A stretch of DNA of 64,000 bases, from positions 22,062,501 to 22,126,500 of the forward strand of contig NC_088787.1 in assembly GCF_949628265.1 (NCBI RefSeq). The letters run 5' to 3'. Position 1 is the stretch's first letter. The number at the start of each line of letters is the position of its first letter. The translations under genes were made by a program, and so were the position numbers. The notes beneath the pieces were generated by a model. The model was not told where the DNA came from, ran no database searches, and worked only from the letters and a program-made list of their open reading frames with translations. Positions 35,896 to 48,124 of this stretch are shown one piece after another. This stretch comes from Cloeon dipterum (Eukaryota > Arthropoda > Insecta > Ephemeroptera > Baetidae).

Positions 35896-36828
35896 TTCTG
35901 CTGCTTAAAATAAAAATATTACCAATTTAAACCATTCAACTTAAAATATGGTCAGCTTTGTCGTGGAAATATAACATATGCGTGAGCACCGGGCAGACCG
36001 ACAATGACTGATTTCAGGATTTTCTCTCACAATAACGTTGTTGAAATGTTGAGGCAATGCGTATCAGTATTCATTGATCAATTTTCTATTATACGAATAA
36101 CAGGTTGTGGGGTAAGACCTTTATCTTTATAAGGTATTCAATATATAAATGTTACTTGCATGCCTTGCTTGTTTCTCATTTCACGACAGTTTCTTGTTTA
36201 TAGGGGAGGAGTCAAAGATCCTAGGGAAGAACTCAGGGTTGGCGCCCTGAGCACAACTAGGATTGGCTCATTACTAACACATTTGGGCGCAGAGGGCGCG
36301 AAAGACACGTCGTCGAGAAATTACCCGTGTTTTTCACGGAAAGAATCACTGATATGATTTTCCACTATTTTGCAATTTTTTTTTTGTATCAGCTAAAATT
36401 AAATGCGTTGTTGCGATATGTTTTTTTCGTAGTTTTATAGAAGACATTTCTGTAAGAGTTTACAGGGAAAAACAGCTCATTGCTTTATAATCCAATTAAA
36501 TTTCAACTGAAAATATTTATGACACAATATCCTTGTGTAATCTTGTAAATATTTAGCACCTAACGAAATGCAATTTATTTGTAGATTTTTAAAAATAATA
36601 CATGTTGGACAGCTAAAATAAAATTATTTTGAATGTGCCACTGATTTAAAAAAAAGTTTTTCCAGTATAAATATATTCAATAAAATTGTACACATCCTTC
36701 TCCTATTTATAGCACAGCAGGATCTATTCGGTGTTGACTTAAACAAGCGCTGAAAGTGATTGAGAAAGAGCTAAGAATTTTTTTATTCTTTTTTTCCCTA
36801 GAAAATAAGAACAATATTGGCATGGTGT
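35896..36828. other. Gap between genes E and D
   Basis: Holds the putative gene D promoter and leader, and the 3' end of gene E (TTTATT near 36780 would be an AATAAA on the minus strand). No other gene is seen; frames at 36160-36357 lack domains. Confidence 0.4.
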
Positions 36829-39800
36829 CTACTTCGAGTCAGCCAATCTGCGAGCTCTTAATTTGGCGCGAGGACAGGTGATGCGGCTTGTGGGTAGAGT
36901 CGCTTTATGAGCTTCAGCTTCTTGCTGCACTACTGTCTCTTTTTCCATCTGGTCATTGGTACTTTTGTTGGAAAACCTGGCACTGACCCGTGCCACTTCC
37001 CCTTTAATAAATGAGCAATAGGGCATCGGACAATCGGTCTTGTTGCACCGTCTCACATGGAGGCTACACACTGCGAATGAAGGCCTGCACACCTTGTTGC
37101 AGCCGCCCTTTTCCCTGTACTCGCAGACTCTGGAATGTTGCACGAATCTCTTTGCTGGATCGCATCCACGCTTTTTGCAGTTTGAGTCTCCGCATTCAAT
37201 CGCGTGCTCCAGATTAAGTACATAATCTTCGATGGCAAACACTTTCACTTTCTGAAAGTAGATTAGTATTAGTAATTGCCATCATTGTCCTTCCCTATTA
37301 TGAGATTTCAAAAAATCATGCAATCACAATTTTGTTTTGCAAGAATTATTGGCCTTTGAGCAAAGCAAACAAATTAATTTTGTAAATGTTTGTGAGTCGT
37401 TGTAATTATACAACAAGTAATGGTGAAAACGTGAAAACCAATGATATTTAATCAGAAACGAAGAGAGTCTGCATTCATAATTTCACAATGAAAAAATAAA
37501 TTCTCAATTAAATATATGTTGGATTTTTAATTTATTTCAAAGTTTTTTCCAAAAATTTCTCCGCCCGTAATTAAAAACTGTTGCTTGAGAAACTTTTGAT
37601 CAGTAAATCATGTTTAAATTACAAAACTGTACACGCTTGATGTGGAAGAAATGCATGTTAGAGCGAAAGGATTGCGGGGTTTCCTTGAAAGTAAAATTGT
37701 AGACTATCTTAATAGAAACAGTTGATGTGCTTGTGACCCGTTGGAAGAAACATGAATTTTATTAATTTATTTGCCTTGAATTCTTTTGATTTAGTTCTGC
37801 TAATTTTGATAAACCATTCCTTTAACCTCCTCATGTCAACATTTAATACTCATATTTGCAATTAACTAGGGAAAACAGCAACGTGACTTACGCTATCAAT
37901 CTGTTCCGTTTTGTTGGGTGCGTGGGAAACAAGTATGATTTTGCTCTCAGAATTATCGCAGGGCTTATCCACTTCCTTCTGTCCCTCTTGCTGATCAGGC
38001 GGAGCAGGAGTAACCTCATTCTGTTCATGAGTTGTCGGGGCCTCAGGTTTAACCGAAGGTGTATCAGGTCGTACCTCTTCGAGTTTTACTGTTGAGGTCT
38101 CTGATATTTCAGGTTGTGTCGTGGGGGCCTCAGGCAGGGCCGTCAGATCTTCGGGCTGCACCTGTTTTTCCTCACTGGTAGATTCATTGACATCCCTGCG
38201 TATTGCCATCTTAGATGCCACAGTTTCACCTAATGCACTCAAATCTTTGGCAATCTTCTGCACTTTCATATCTGTATAACAAAAAAATTTAAATTTGACT
38301 ATGATTTAATTTTAAAAATCACTCACTGCATATATACTTGTGAAAATTTTCAGCAAATAGGAAGTAATATTCACCCTGCAAGCAAAACAAAAGCAATTTT
38401 AGCACCTGGTAATCTGTTAAGCGGTTCAAATCTAACCTCTGAGTTTGCCTTTTGATAAGCGTCTTCTTCCAAAGTATTAGTAGAGAAAATGAAATCTCTC
38501 ACACTAGAAAAATAAGGTCATAGCTATTTTTTGACTGTTGAAATCACCACTTACAATCCAGCCGCTAAATCATCCCTAAAATCTTGAGTAATCAACATTT
38601 TCCACTTGTTTGAACCTTTTGCAGACCCTGCAGAAGTCCCTTCAGACGAGGACAAGACACCGTCAGTTGAACCCTGCTCATGTATTTTAGACACGATTCA
38701 AAACAAATAACTAGCAGTCATTTTTACTTACATTTACTCCATCTGAAGTTAGATTGCTTGTTTCGGCAGAGTCGGTGCTCGCCTCAGTCGACTGCTTTTC
38801 CTCTCGAATGAATGCCGCTTTCCTCCTCAAACGAGTTGGTCGGCCTCGAGCACTGGCTCTATTTTTCGGCAGTTTCGGCACATTTATCCGTGAGACAGCT
38901 GATTTATTCACTCCTGGCGCTGCTGGTACGTGTTGTGCTCCGGTAAACTGTTCAGCCAAAACTGTTCAAACACATTTATTTGAAATTTAACTATCCCATT
39001 TTACAGTACTAGCTGCTTACGATACAACTTGTCAAAGAAGCTGTATTCCTTGACTGGCTTTTCTGGTATTTGGCGCATGGAGCCAGGCAATAATCTGCGT
39101 GTAATGTTGCAAAAATGCACTGGGCACCATTTTAGTTGGCATGTGGACACGTGGTTCAAAAATAATTCCATTGCCTCGAAACTCAAAGATCCGCACTGGA
39201 AAAGGAAAGAGAGAATTATTTGTTCACTTACTTTCCGTTTTCTATTTGAGAAGATAAGCAAAGATTTGAAATGTTACAATGTTATATTTCATTAAATGGA
39301 AAATTTAAAAGTTTAATCTATTGTTAGGTGAAGTCCTCAAAAATTTAGCAAAATAATTAAATTCCTAGTATTTCAAGGAAATAATAATTATTAATTGCTA
39401 ATAATTTAAAAGCAACATAAATTAATTATAGGATTTTTCAGCCGAGTTTCATCGACACACTCCAATCTTTGTGTCATTAACCCACTAAACAAGGCAGTAC
39501 ACACAATGAAATTGAAACGAACTTCATTCTCTAGTTATTGCTTAAAAAATTTCTCACTCTAACAAATTTTGGCAGCTTTGACTTCGCATGACGAAATCAA
39601 ATCAAGAAATATTTTCTACTTTTATTTTGTTTGTCTTAAGATAACTCGCTACTGTGACGCCGAAACTCTCAAGTAGCTAGTACAAAATCTGTTTCAAATT
39701 CATCATGGATTTATTGCTGACCAACAATAAATTCAAGCACTCTTCTTTCTCAAGAATCTTCCAGGATTAAAATGGGGCATACCTCATATAACTCCTGAAG

Positions 39801-40315
39801 TTTCCGAATATTTTGCCTCTCTTGGCATTCATCAAATTTCCTAAATAGCTGAGTTTCAAGCTCATGAAGCAAGGAGAGTTTTTCTTGCTGCAAAAGTTCT
39901 TTCAACTGCAGGAACATGTTTGAGATTATTCCCCTCATCACATTCCGTGGTTTTCGAGGCTGAGACCGATTCATCGGCTTCCTGAGGTTCAACTGACTAC
40001 GCTTGCTCCTGCAAAATTAAAAGTCTTATTTGTCTTATTACATACAGTATATACAGATTAAAACATTTAAAAGAGCAAATTGTTAAATGGAAGGTGACCT
40101 TTAAATATTAAACATTCAGTTGCTAAGACCTAATATCTAGCTTCAAATTGTTATTTTTCAAGCCAGATTGGAAGCTTACAGCGAATGCTATGGAAACAAT
40201 ATCAAAATTTTTAGCAGTTACAAAGTGAGCGATCAAATTGTGGCCGAGCGTCAAAACACTATCATGGCTTGATCACCTAACATTATGACATTAAAACAAC
40301 CTACTGGCTCATCAT
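36829..40315 (-). CDS. CBP without its enzymatic core: TAZ1-like, KIX, TAZ2 (gene E)
   Basis: Nine exons in one frame give 559 residues: 40315-40305, 40008-39783, 39195-39021, 38961-38732, 38673-38555, 38503-38437, 38375-38327, 38271-37892, 37251-36829. Residues about 40-110 resemble TAZ1 (EKLSLLHEL..FDECQER..LFLNHVSTCQLKWCPVHFC against CBP LNHMTHC..CQVAHC); the first zinc site has lost its His and one Cys. Residues about 234-302 are KIX (NKWKMLITQDFRDDLAAG; ANSEGEYYFLFAENFHKY). A Glu/Pro/Thr-rich linker follows. Residues about 420-505 are TAZ2, with HAIECGDSNCKKRGC, HSRVCEYREKGGC and HVRRCNKTDCPMPYC. Domain order equals CBP with the bromodomain, RING/PHD, acetyltransferase and ZZ removed. 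The KIX introns and the TAZ2 exon start share phase with nejire. The 11-base first coding exon is the least certain part. Confidence 0.84.
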
Positions 40316-41719
40316 TTGTTCCGGTTTTGTCAGCTTCGTCCAGCTGAAGATCCAAGCATTAAGATTTCTTTCTGATTAAAAAAATCAGTCGTGAAGGAAA
40401 ATCTCCCAAAGAAATTACACAAAGAAGTGCGATAGTAAGTGCCGGAACCTCAGCAGTGTTAAAAATGTAAACAAAAGGTAACAATCATTAAGTGCTGTGA
40501 CAGACTACGATTGCACTGCACATGCGCGTGCCCAGCGCGTGCATAACAAGGGACTACTTAGGACTTGTGTCAACTGATGGCGCTGATGCTTTCCAGCGCC
40601 ATCACTTGGCGACCATGACCACCACAATTAACGCTTTGATTTTTTTTCGAATTTTCCGCGCTCATTATTCGAATTATTATATAATTGACCCAGCAAAATT
40701 GCAATGACGTTTATGTTCAGCGATTGCCATAAAATTGGTTTTACATATCAAATTCAGGTTTGAAATTGAAAGCCTAAGGAATACTTTAATAATGACCATA
40801 AGTTGTTTACGGCCGGTAATAAAAAAATGTATAAATAAAGAAGGATTTTTAATTGTGAAATTGCTGTATATGCCTCCCAGCATTGCTTATTGGCGTGGTG
40901 GCTAGACAAGTTTAAAAACTGCGGATGCAATTTTGGCAGGCGCCGGTGATCCCTAAAAAGAGATTGCGATTGCAGGTCTCTGCAGCACCATCCTCAGCAC
41001 AGCTTTTTCCACTCCAGCCAATGGCGGATTGCGATCTATGTATCCACTAATAGCTCAGGGTAGACACCCAGAAAACAATCTTATGTGCAGTTCACTCATT
41101 GATTGTTATTGTTTTTAAATAGAATTAAGGCGATAGAAATAAAAAAATCCATTCATGAGATTTTCCCGTTTATTTGTTATCAAAATAAATCATATATATA
41201 TTAGATTTGGAACATGAAAGGAATTCAGACGAGTTCTGTTATTCTAACTAATTTTGTTGAATAACGTTGTAACTATGTAAAAAACCATTGCTTTGTTTGC
41301 CTGTGATTCTAGGTAAACATGAAAATTAAACAGCACTCTCATAACCTTGCAATCTCTTAGCATTCACAGGGCGTTGGAGTTTTTCACAAGCATTGAGAAG
41401 TCTGATTATAACAGTAAAATCCATATGTTCTGATATTGTTTAAAATAACGCCCAAGAAATGCATATGATTCGTTCCAGGAGGAGGAAGGAACTAGTTGTG
41501 CCATTCATTCTCAGGAAATAATGTCATCCCTCAATCAATGGCATCTGTGGCAATTCAAGAAGAGTGTTTGCAGATTGTTTCTTAAAATTACTCATTCATT
41601 CTCAAGTGTGTCTGTCATTTTGCCCGGGAATTTAAAAAGGTAATGTTCATATTTATGGTCAGGATTAACGAGAAGTCTTGACTTAGATGGTGCAGAGTGC
41701 GGGCGCGGCCGGCCCTCAG
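40316..41719. other. Gap: gene E promoter side and UBE2Z 3' side
   Basis: A short perfect hairpin lies at 40576-40603 (GATGGCGCTG, 8-base loop, CAGCGCCATC). TTTATT near 41170 could be the UBE2Z poly(A) signal on the minus strand. No other gene is recognised. Confidence 0.4.
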
Positions 41720-44290
41720 CTACATGTCCTCTAAGTCTGAGAGCTCAAGGGGCTCAGGAATGCAGTCCCCGTTGGGGCTGGGGGGCACGGGCTGCGTGGG
41801 GTTCGCCTGGTCGCCCCACTTGGCCTTGAGCTTTTCTCTGATCGGCGGCAGTCTCTGGGCAAGCACTTTGTACACGAACTTGCCTCTTCTCTCTCCAAAA
41901 GGATCCTGTGGACACACAAATACGCAATGAACACATCTGTAGCTTACTTTATTAAAAGGGGCAATTTTAAATAAAGCTGTAAAGAAAAAATCTTAGCTTG
42001 GTACATTGTTTAAACTGGGAAAGAGCTTAAATATGCCAAAATTGTCACTTAAATCGGCTCAAAGTTCACTTATCAAGCGTCAAGCACTCTCTCAATTAGA
42101 AAGGGAAATTTACCTCATAATTTGCAATACCATTGTATAGATAGCAACGAGAAGGGATCAAAATAAAGTAAATTCGGTGCTTGACAACATGTTCTTAGCA
42201 ATTTTGATTCCTCTTGTCAAGATCTATTCAACAGTGTATGTCACTTTCTGGGGAAACTAATTGTTTTGAAATAAAATCGGATTTCAATTGGGGAGACAGT
42301 TCTCACCATTTGAAAAGCATGCTTGCTTGGCAGCCACTTTTATAAAAAATTTACAGTTGAGAATCAGGTTAATTTTGGCTTCAACTGAATCCTAAGGTAT
42401 GAGTTCATATATTATGACAACAATAATTTTTTCCAGGATTTTGCAGAATAAATCATCTTTAAATTGCTTTGAGTGAGAAAATAACGATTGCCCCCAGTGC
42501 CTTGACAATTCATCGGTCATTGGTTTCCATATATGAGAATCAACTTACTGAGGGGAAACTCATCAGATCAGTAAAAATTACCTGCATGACGGCATTGTTC
42601 ATGTGGCTATTTTTCTCCGCAGTAGTGACATAGCTATCATAGTAGTTTAGGAACGTCTGCTCGATCACATCCTGCAGTTGCTTGGGGATCGCAAGAAAGC
42701 ACTCGTTTTCCACCATGCCAATGACGGCCACCCTGAGCGTCTCATGTCGGATGATATCGTTGTATTTGGCATTGTCCCCCTTGTTCCTCTCCTGCGACAG
42801 CATCAAAATTAACTCAAAATAAGGCTCGAAAAAATCCATGAATTCCTGGAAACACCGCTTTTAACTACAACTGCCTATGAGATGTATAAAAAAGGGAAAA
42901 CCCAATATTAAAAAAAAAAAAAATTCAAACAAAAGTCCTAAGGATATAATTCCTTCCTATTTAACTGTAGCATCCTCTGACCTTAAAAAGAAACCAACAA
43001 ATTTAACAAACATGGGAAAATTAAATTTTATTAACATCCAGAGTGTTTTTAACTGTTGTTTTTATTTCCCAGTGTTATTTAAAAAAATATCAATTTACCA
43101 GTTGGGTAAGCCTTAGTGTTTGAAGCCATCAACAGATGGCGCCACCCAATACTTTTGATTTTAAGGCACTCGCGCTGCAATTTCAGACTGAATCCTGCTG
43201 TTGTGCATTTTGCTTTAAGAATTATTTCTTTCCACGTGCTGAAAACAAAAATCCGTTAAACCAATTGCCGTAGAATCGTGAAAAACTATTTTTTGAAAAA
43301 AAAAAAATATTTCCCCCGTTTCTTGGGCGAATGGCTGGACTGATTTTGTTCTTAGCACATCTAAAGTAATAATTCTACAAGCAGAATGCACAGCAGCAGG
43401 ACCGAGATAAATCACAGCGGAAGTTCATTTAAATCGGAAGATACGACTGGCACATCTATTGGTGGATTCAAACAACAAATAATAGTGCTTACGCAACTCG
43501 AGAGTTGTAATAAATACTTTTTAGTATCTTAACAGGAATTATAAATTTAATCTTCATTCATATTTAAATGGCCAAAACGACTCATTCCAATTAAAAAATA
43601 GAATAAACATTAACATTGTTATCAACTTGGCAAGATTTGTTCCTTGCAGAGCTATTTAGTAACTATTTTTTGGTAATCTATAGGGGATTTTGCGGGCAAA
43701 CCAATCCCTTTTAACCAGCTGACAGACAATTGTGCTTCATCCAAACAGATTGTAGGGTTTACCTTATCAAACCCTGGTTCGTTGAAGTAGGGGTTCTCAC
43801 TGAGGAGGCTCTGGATTGAGATCAGAACGCTCTCGAGGCTTTGTGCCGGGCTCCAGGCAGGCCCCTCCCATGTGCCCAGAATGCTGAGACACACCTTGCC
43901 ATTGGAGTAGAGGTTGGGGTTGAAGCGCACCGTGCCAGCAGCGGTGGTCATGAACTTGACCTTGGGCGCCTCGATCGGGTAGTTGGGCGGAAAGCGGATG
44001 ACGAAGTAGAAGAGGCCACCCTCATACGGCGTGTTGTCTGTGCCCGTGATGACAGCATGCACCATCGTCATATCTTTCTCGTCAGGCACCACGAAGATGC
44101 CAGGCGGGGGGTCCTTGTAGATGGCCATTATGTCCCTTTGGGAGGAGCAGATTTCGATTTCGAACAATTCTTGTCAAGCGTTATCAAATTCAAATCTTTA
44201 CCTCTTCACCCTGATCATGCATTGCTGCGAGATTGAGACGTTGTTCAACGTAGATGGATCCCACGACGTTTGGTGGAATTTTGCTGCCAT
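41720..44290 (-). CDS. UBE2Z: UBE2Z-type ubiquitin-conjugating enzyme E2
   Basis: Four exons (44290-44202, 44135-43763, 42791-42582, 41905-41720) give 285 residues with exact phase. The UBC fold begins [20 protein letters not shown] and contains the HPN-like turn and active-site region [18 protein letters not shown], where the Cys of KVCLS is the catalytic residue. It continues [20 protein letters not shown] and the UBE2Z-specific [10 protein letters not shown]. The C-terminal extension [10 protein letters not shown] and [10 protein letters not shown] also marks UBE2Z/USE1, the E2 charged by UBA6 in vertebrates. Length is shorter than human UBE2Z (354) mainly at the N-terminus. It lies between nejire and the CBP-derived cluster on the same strand, and has no evident functional link to them. 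Confidence 0.95.
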
Positions 44291-44858
44291 TTTTCGTTTC
44301 CTCCTGCAACTGCAGTGCAACAACTTTGTGTTACTAATGTAAAAGGCATATCGGTAAAAACAAAAATTGAATCATAACATGTTTTGAGTAATAGTGAATG
44401 AATTCTGTATGTAAACAAGCGCATAATTGTTTATAAGGACAGTGATATTGTACATATTTTCAATTTTCATTTATAATATAATGCGATGCAAGGGTGCACA
44501 ATATGTATGAACGTATGTATACATAAAATTAAACCCGAATTGCCAAAAAATCTTCATATGTATTATCCAAAAGCAAGAAAATTTAATAATAATACCGTTT
44601 CAAATGGCAGGTGAGTGGTAATGGCAAGGACGAAGGGCTTCCTCCAAAAATGATATTTCGATTGCTAGGTCTCAAACCGCCTCGCTCGTGTTTACAATTT
44701 TACATCTGTTCAAGAATTGGTATAGTCAGTCGACAAGCAGCAACAGTGGTCTTGCACAGCGAGAAAGGAGAAACCGGGAGAAACTGAAGGAGAAGGGAGA
44801 AGGAAGGCTGCAACAGACGGCCAAATAAAAATCGATATTTTCTGACGATATCGATTTT

Positions 44859-44866
44859 TATCGATA
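44859..44866. promoter_or_regulatory. DRE-type core promoter motif upstream of UBE2Z
   Basis: TATCGATA, the palindromic DREF-binding element common in insect housekeeping promoters, with two near-copies just before it (ATCGATAT at 44831 and GATATCGAT at about 44847). It lies about 570 bases upstream of the UBE2Z start codon. A distant 5' leader exon would fit. Confidence 0.5.
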
Positions 44867-45160
44867 ACTTTATTTTTTTAACAATTTATAGCTGCAACGC
44901 CATTGGTCAGTGGTGATTCAACTCAAACGACAGCCAATTGGCGACAACAAGTGGGCGCGAATAGTATTCGTGGAGCTCAATTTTGAATGTGAACGCGCTA
45001 GACCGCGGTCAGGGTTCAAAATAAATTATAATTTCATTATTAAAATTATGCAATGAAGAAGGAATTTAGCAGCTGCTGTCCTTTGCCTGGAAATTATTAT
45101 TTTAATTAAAGCTGATTTTGAAATACCGGAAATAACTTACGGAGCGTTAAGGAGGGTTGC

Positions 45161-45555
45161 AATATTGTAACGTGTTGTATCGATTGATTTTGGCATTATT
45201 TGACGAAATTGACACGTAAATTATGTAAATTATACAGACAGACGAGTAATTTATTTTAATTTTTGTATTTTTTACTTTTTCTCCTACTATCTATTAAGTT
45301 GAGAAAAAACTGTCATATATGGCATCCCTTAAGGGGATCGAACCCTTGACCTCTGGATTAGTAAATATTTGTCGGATTTATTACACAAATACGAAATCTT
45401 TTGTTGTTTGCGTAGCGGTATGGATAACGACAAACGACAAATATAAAAATAGAGATAGCAGGAGATAAAGTAAATACAAAAATTAAAATAAATTACTCGT
45501 CTGTCTGAATAATTTACGTGTCAAATGTCAATCAATCTATACAACGTTACAATAT
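45161..45555. repeat. Inverted-repeat element with long arms and a tRNA-like insert
   Basis: The left arm (45161 to about 45298) and right arm (about 45440 to 45555) are inverted copies over at least 110 bases. They share AATATTGTAACG, TTGACACGTAAATTAT and CAGACAGACGAGTAATTTAT. The central 140 bases contain GGGATCGAACCC, the reverse complement of a tRNA T-arm/B box. There is no transposase frame, so a non-autonomous transposon is likely. Confidence 0.7.
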
Positions 45556-46440
45556 AATTCATCATACAAAGCTCTCATACGCTCAAATTTTCCAAATTTT
45601 ATTTCTATCCTTTTTATCTTTTCCTTACCTAGAACCAACCGTGAAGGAAACCTCTCGTAAACTGCGTGACGCGCATTCTGAATTTGAAGTGGATAGTGGA
45701 TATATGCACTAAACAACTCTGAAAAAAATAATTATACCCTACCTCAAATGCTCAAATATGGTCTGAATATCGGGGAAGGGCTTTCCCGGGTTGCCACTCA
45801 AATTTCTAAGATAATTAGCTGCAAAGTTTGCAAACTAATCAAGCGGTGAGCACTGTCACCAAGTTTTAAAATCATGATTTATTGATTCAGAAGGGAGAAT
45901 TAGCTCATTTAATTCGCACGCCGTTGGATATATCGCGACAAGATAAATCGAAATCAACTGAAAAATAAATAATAACAAATCAGTTAATATATGTAAAAAA
46001 TTGCTAATTATTTTTAAATTCAATCTACTTTTTATGAATCTGATCTGTAAGTTTGTATTATTTGTTGAAGAAAAATAAAATAAATAGACGTGTTAATGTC
46101 ATGCTATATTTCGCAAAATTAAAAGCGTTTGAGTATAGCAATATTATTTGTTTTTCAAAACAATTTTTGGGAAACTTTGTATTGCAATTAAAATAAGATT
46201 TCAAGTAGGGAGGCAGTCCTTACTACTCAAAATCCATGAGCAAACACCGCGGCAGCTTTTCTCAAGAATTTTAGTACAGTCTGAGATCAATTTTGGACTC
46301 TAATGAATCTGTAGGAACTAGTAATTAATACATTGGCAACAAAGATTTTCTAGAGTTTATGCAATATTAATAAACCTCTTTAATGCTGATCCACGTTCAC
46401 GATTTCAAGGGATTTGGAATAAAACGTTCAGATAAACTTA

Positions 46441-47456
46441 CATATTTCAAGGTTTATTATAAAATCATCGAATGCTCATTCAGATAATGGCTACAGAAGA
46501 CAGCAGTATCAATAATATGTCCAAGTTGTTTGTGTCTGTGTTCTCTTATAAAATATCTATGAACTGGGTAACAGGCGCGCGCAAATCAAAGCCTAAAAAT
46601 ACCACAAATCATTAATAAATAACAACAATTATTAGTCCGGTAATGATGAGACGTAATAATAATTACAGGGGTAATTCAATAATTACATTATTAGCAAAAG
46701 CGGTTGCTTCCTTTCTTTCCTTAATTCTTTGTCTCTCTACCTCAAAAGTCAGTAACCTTGTTAGCACTTGCATAATTATTATGTACAATTCAATTAATCA
46801 GTAAACTCAACACTTTACACTGTACATTGAGCGCGATTCATTCATTTTCGAACAACAAACCGTCCAAGCGAGCGAGTCTTGATTTGATAAATTAAGAGAG
46901 GAGGGCAGCGGCGGGGGAGGGGGGCGCACTTGCTTCGATGCCGTACTAAACAAAGTGGTCAAGGGTTGGAATGTGTATTTCGCGTTTGTGTTTGTGTGTT
47001 TTTGTGTGTATGTGTGTGTGTGTGTTTGTTTGTGTTAGTGTGTGTGAGTGCAGGAGGTCAAGTTTGACACATCATTGTCATCAACGTCCAATAAATTAAA
47101 AGTAAATACAGATGAATTGAGAGGTAGAGGTCCGTCATCATCATTATTGTGCAACTCGAGATAATTGCCACAGGCCACTGCAGTAAAAGTCGATCACAAC
47201 CACTTGTTCGTATATAAACGTTAGAGAAAGTCCTCCAGACACAATCAGTGTACGCTCAGAGATGAGATCTTGAGAGAGAATGAAAAATGGGCGGCGGGGG
47301 TGTAAGAATAGCTGCTCCGCGAGGGAAAAGGGGGTTTGAAGGGGTCCAACCAAGGGGGCACTAATCGTGTTGCCTACGCACAGCCATGTTTGCGTCCGCT
47401 TCGGGGAAGCGCGAGTAAAATCGGTGCTAAAACGCCAGTGGTGTCAATGTCGGGGA
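46441..47456 (-). other. Probable nejire 3' untranslated region
   Basis: Follows the nejire stop codon. Contains a TG-rich simple repeat (about 46985-47050) and TTTATT at 46453-46458, i.e. AATAAA on the minus strand, a plausible poly(A) signal giving a 1-kb 3' UTR. Confidence 0.5.
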
Positions 47457-48087
47457 CTACAGCTGCTCGACAAACTTGGTCAGCTGGTCCTGCGGCGTGA
47501 TGGCGTTGGCGTCCGAGACGTCGCCGCCGCCGCCCAGCCCGCCGAGCTGCTGCGGTGACTGCAGCGGCGGCATCTGGTGCTGGCCGGCCTGCAGCTGCGA
47601 CAGCATCATCTCTGAGGGGCCGGTGTCTCCGCCGCCTCCAACGCCGCCTCCCATGCTAGGGTGGGGGCTGTGTGTGGGTGTGTGGTGCGGGTGCGGCGAC
47701 GGCACGGGCTGGCTGCGCGGCGAGGGGATGGCGTGCGTGCGAGGTGAGGGGATGGGCCCCGAGCCTCCCCCGGAGCCGGCCGCCCCCACGGATGGGGGGC
47801 CGCCTGTGCGGGGCGACGCGTTCGGCTGCGGCGACCGGGCCACGTTGGGTGGAGGCGAACGCACCTGCATCAGTTGCTGCTGCTGCTGCTGCAGCGGCGG
47901 AGCCATCATCTGTGGCGACATGGGGGGCCGCACCTGCTGCCCCCCGACACCACCCTGCTGTTGCGGCGTCGGGAACTGCTGCTGGCTGTACTGGTCGGTG
48001 CCGCCGAAGCCGTGCTGCTGCCCGAAGCCCATTTGCTGCCGCTGCGGCCGCTGCGTGTATGGTGGCGCCGGCGGCTGCTGGAACCCA

Positions 48088-48124
<37 letters not shown>

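Larger units (their letters stand above)
44291..46440. other. Intergenic between UBE2Z and nejire 3' end
   Basis: Includes the UBE2Z promoter region, the inverted-repeat element at 45161-45555 and AT-rich sequence without genes. Confidence 0.4.

Noticed and set aside
45325-45375. A tRNA gene on the minus strand
   Set aside because: Only the T-arm and part of an acceptor end can be drawn. No matching 5' acceptor strand, D-arm or anticodon stem at the right spacing.
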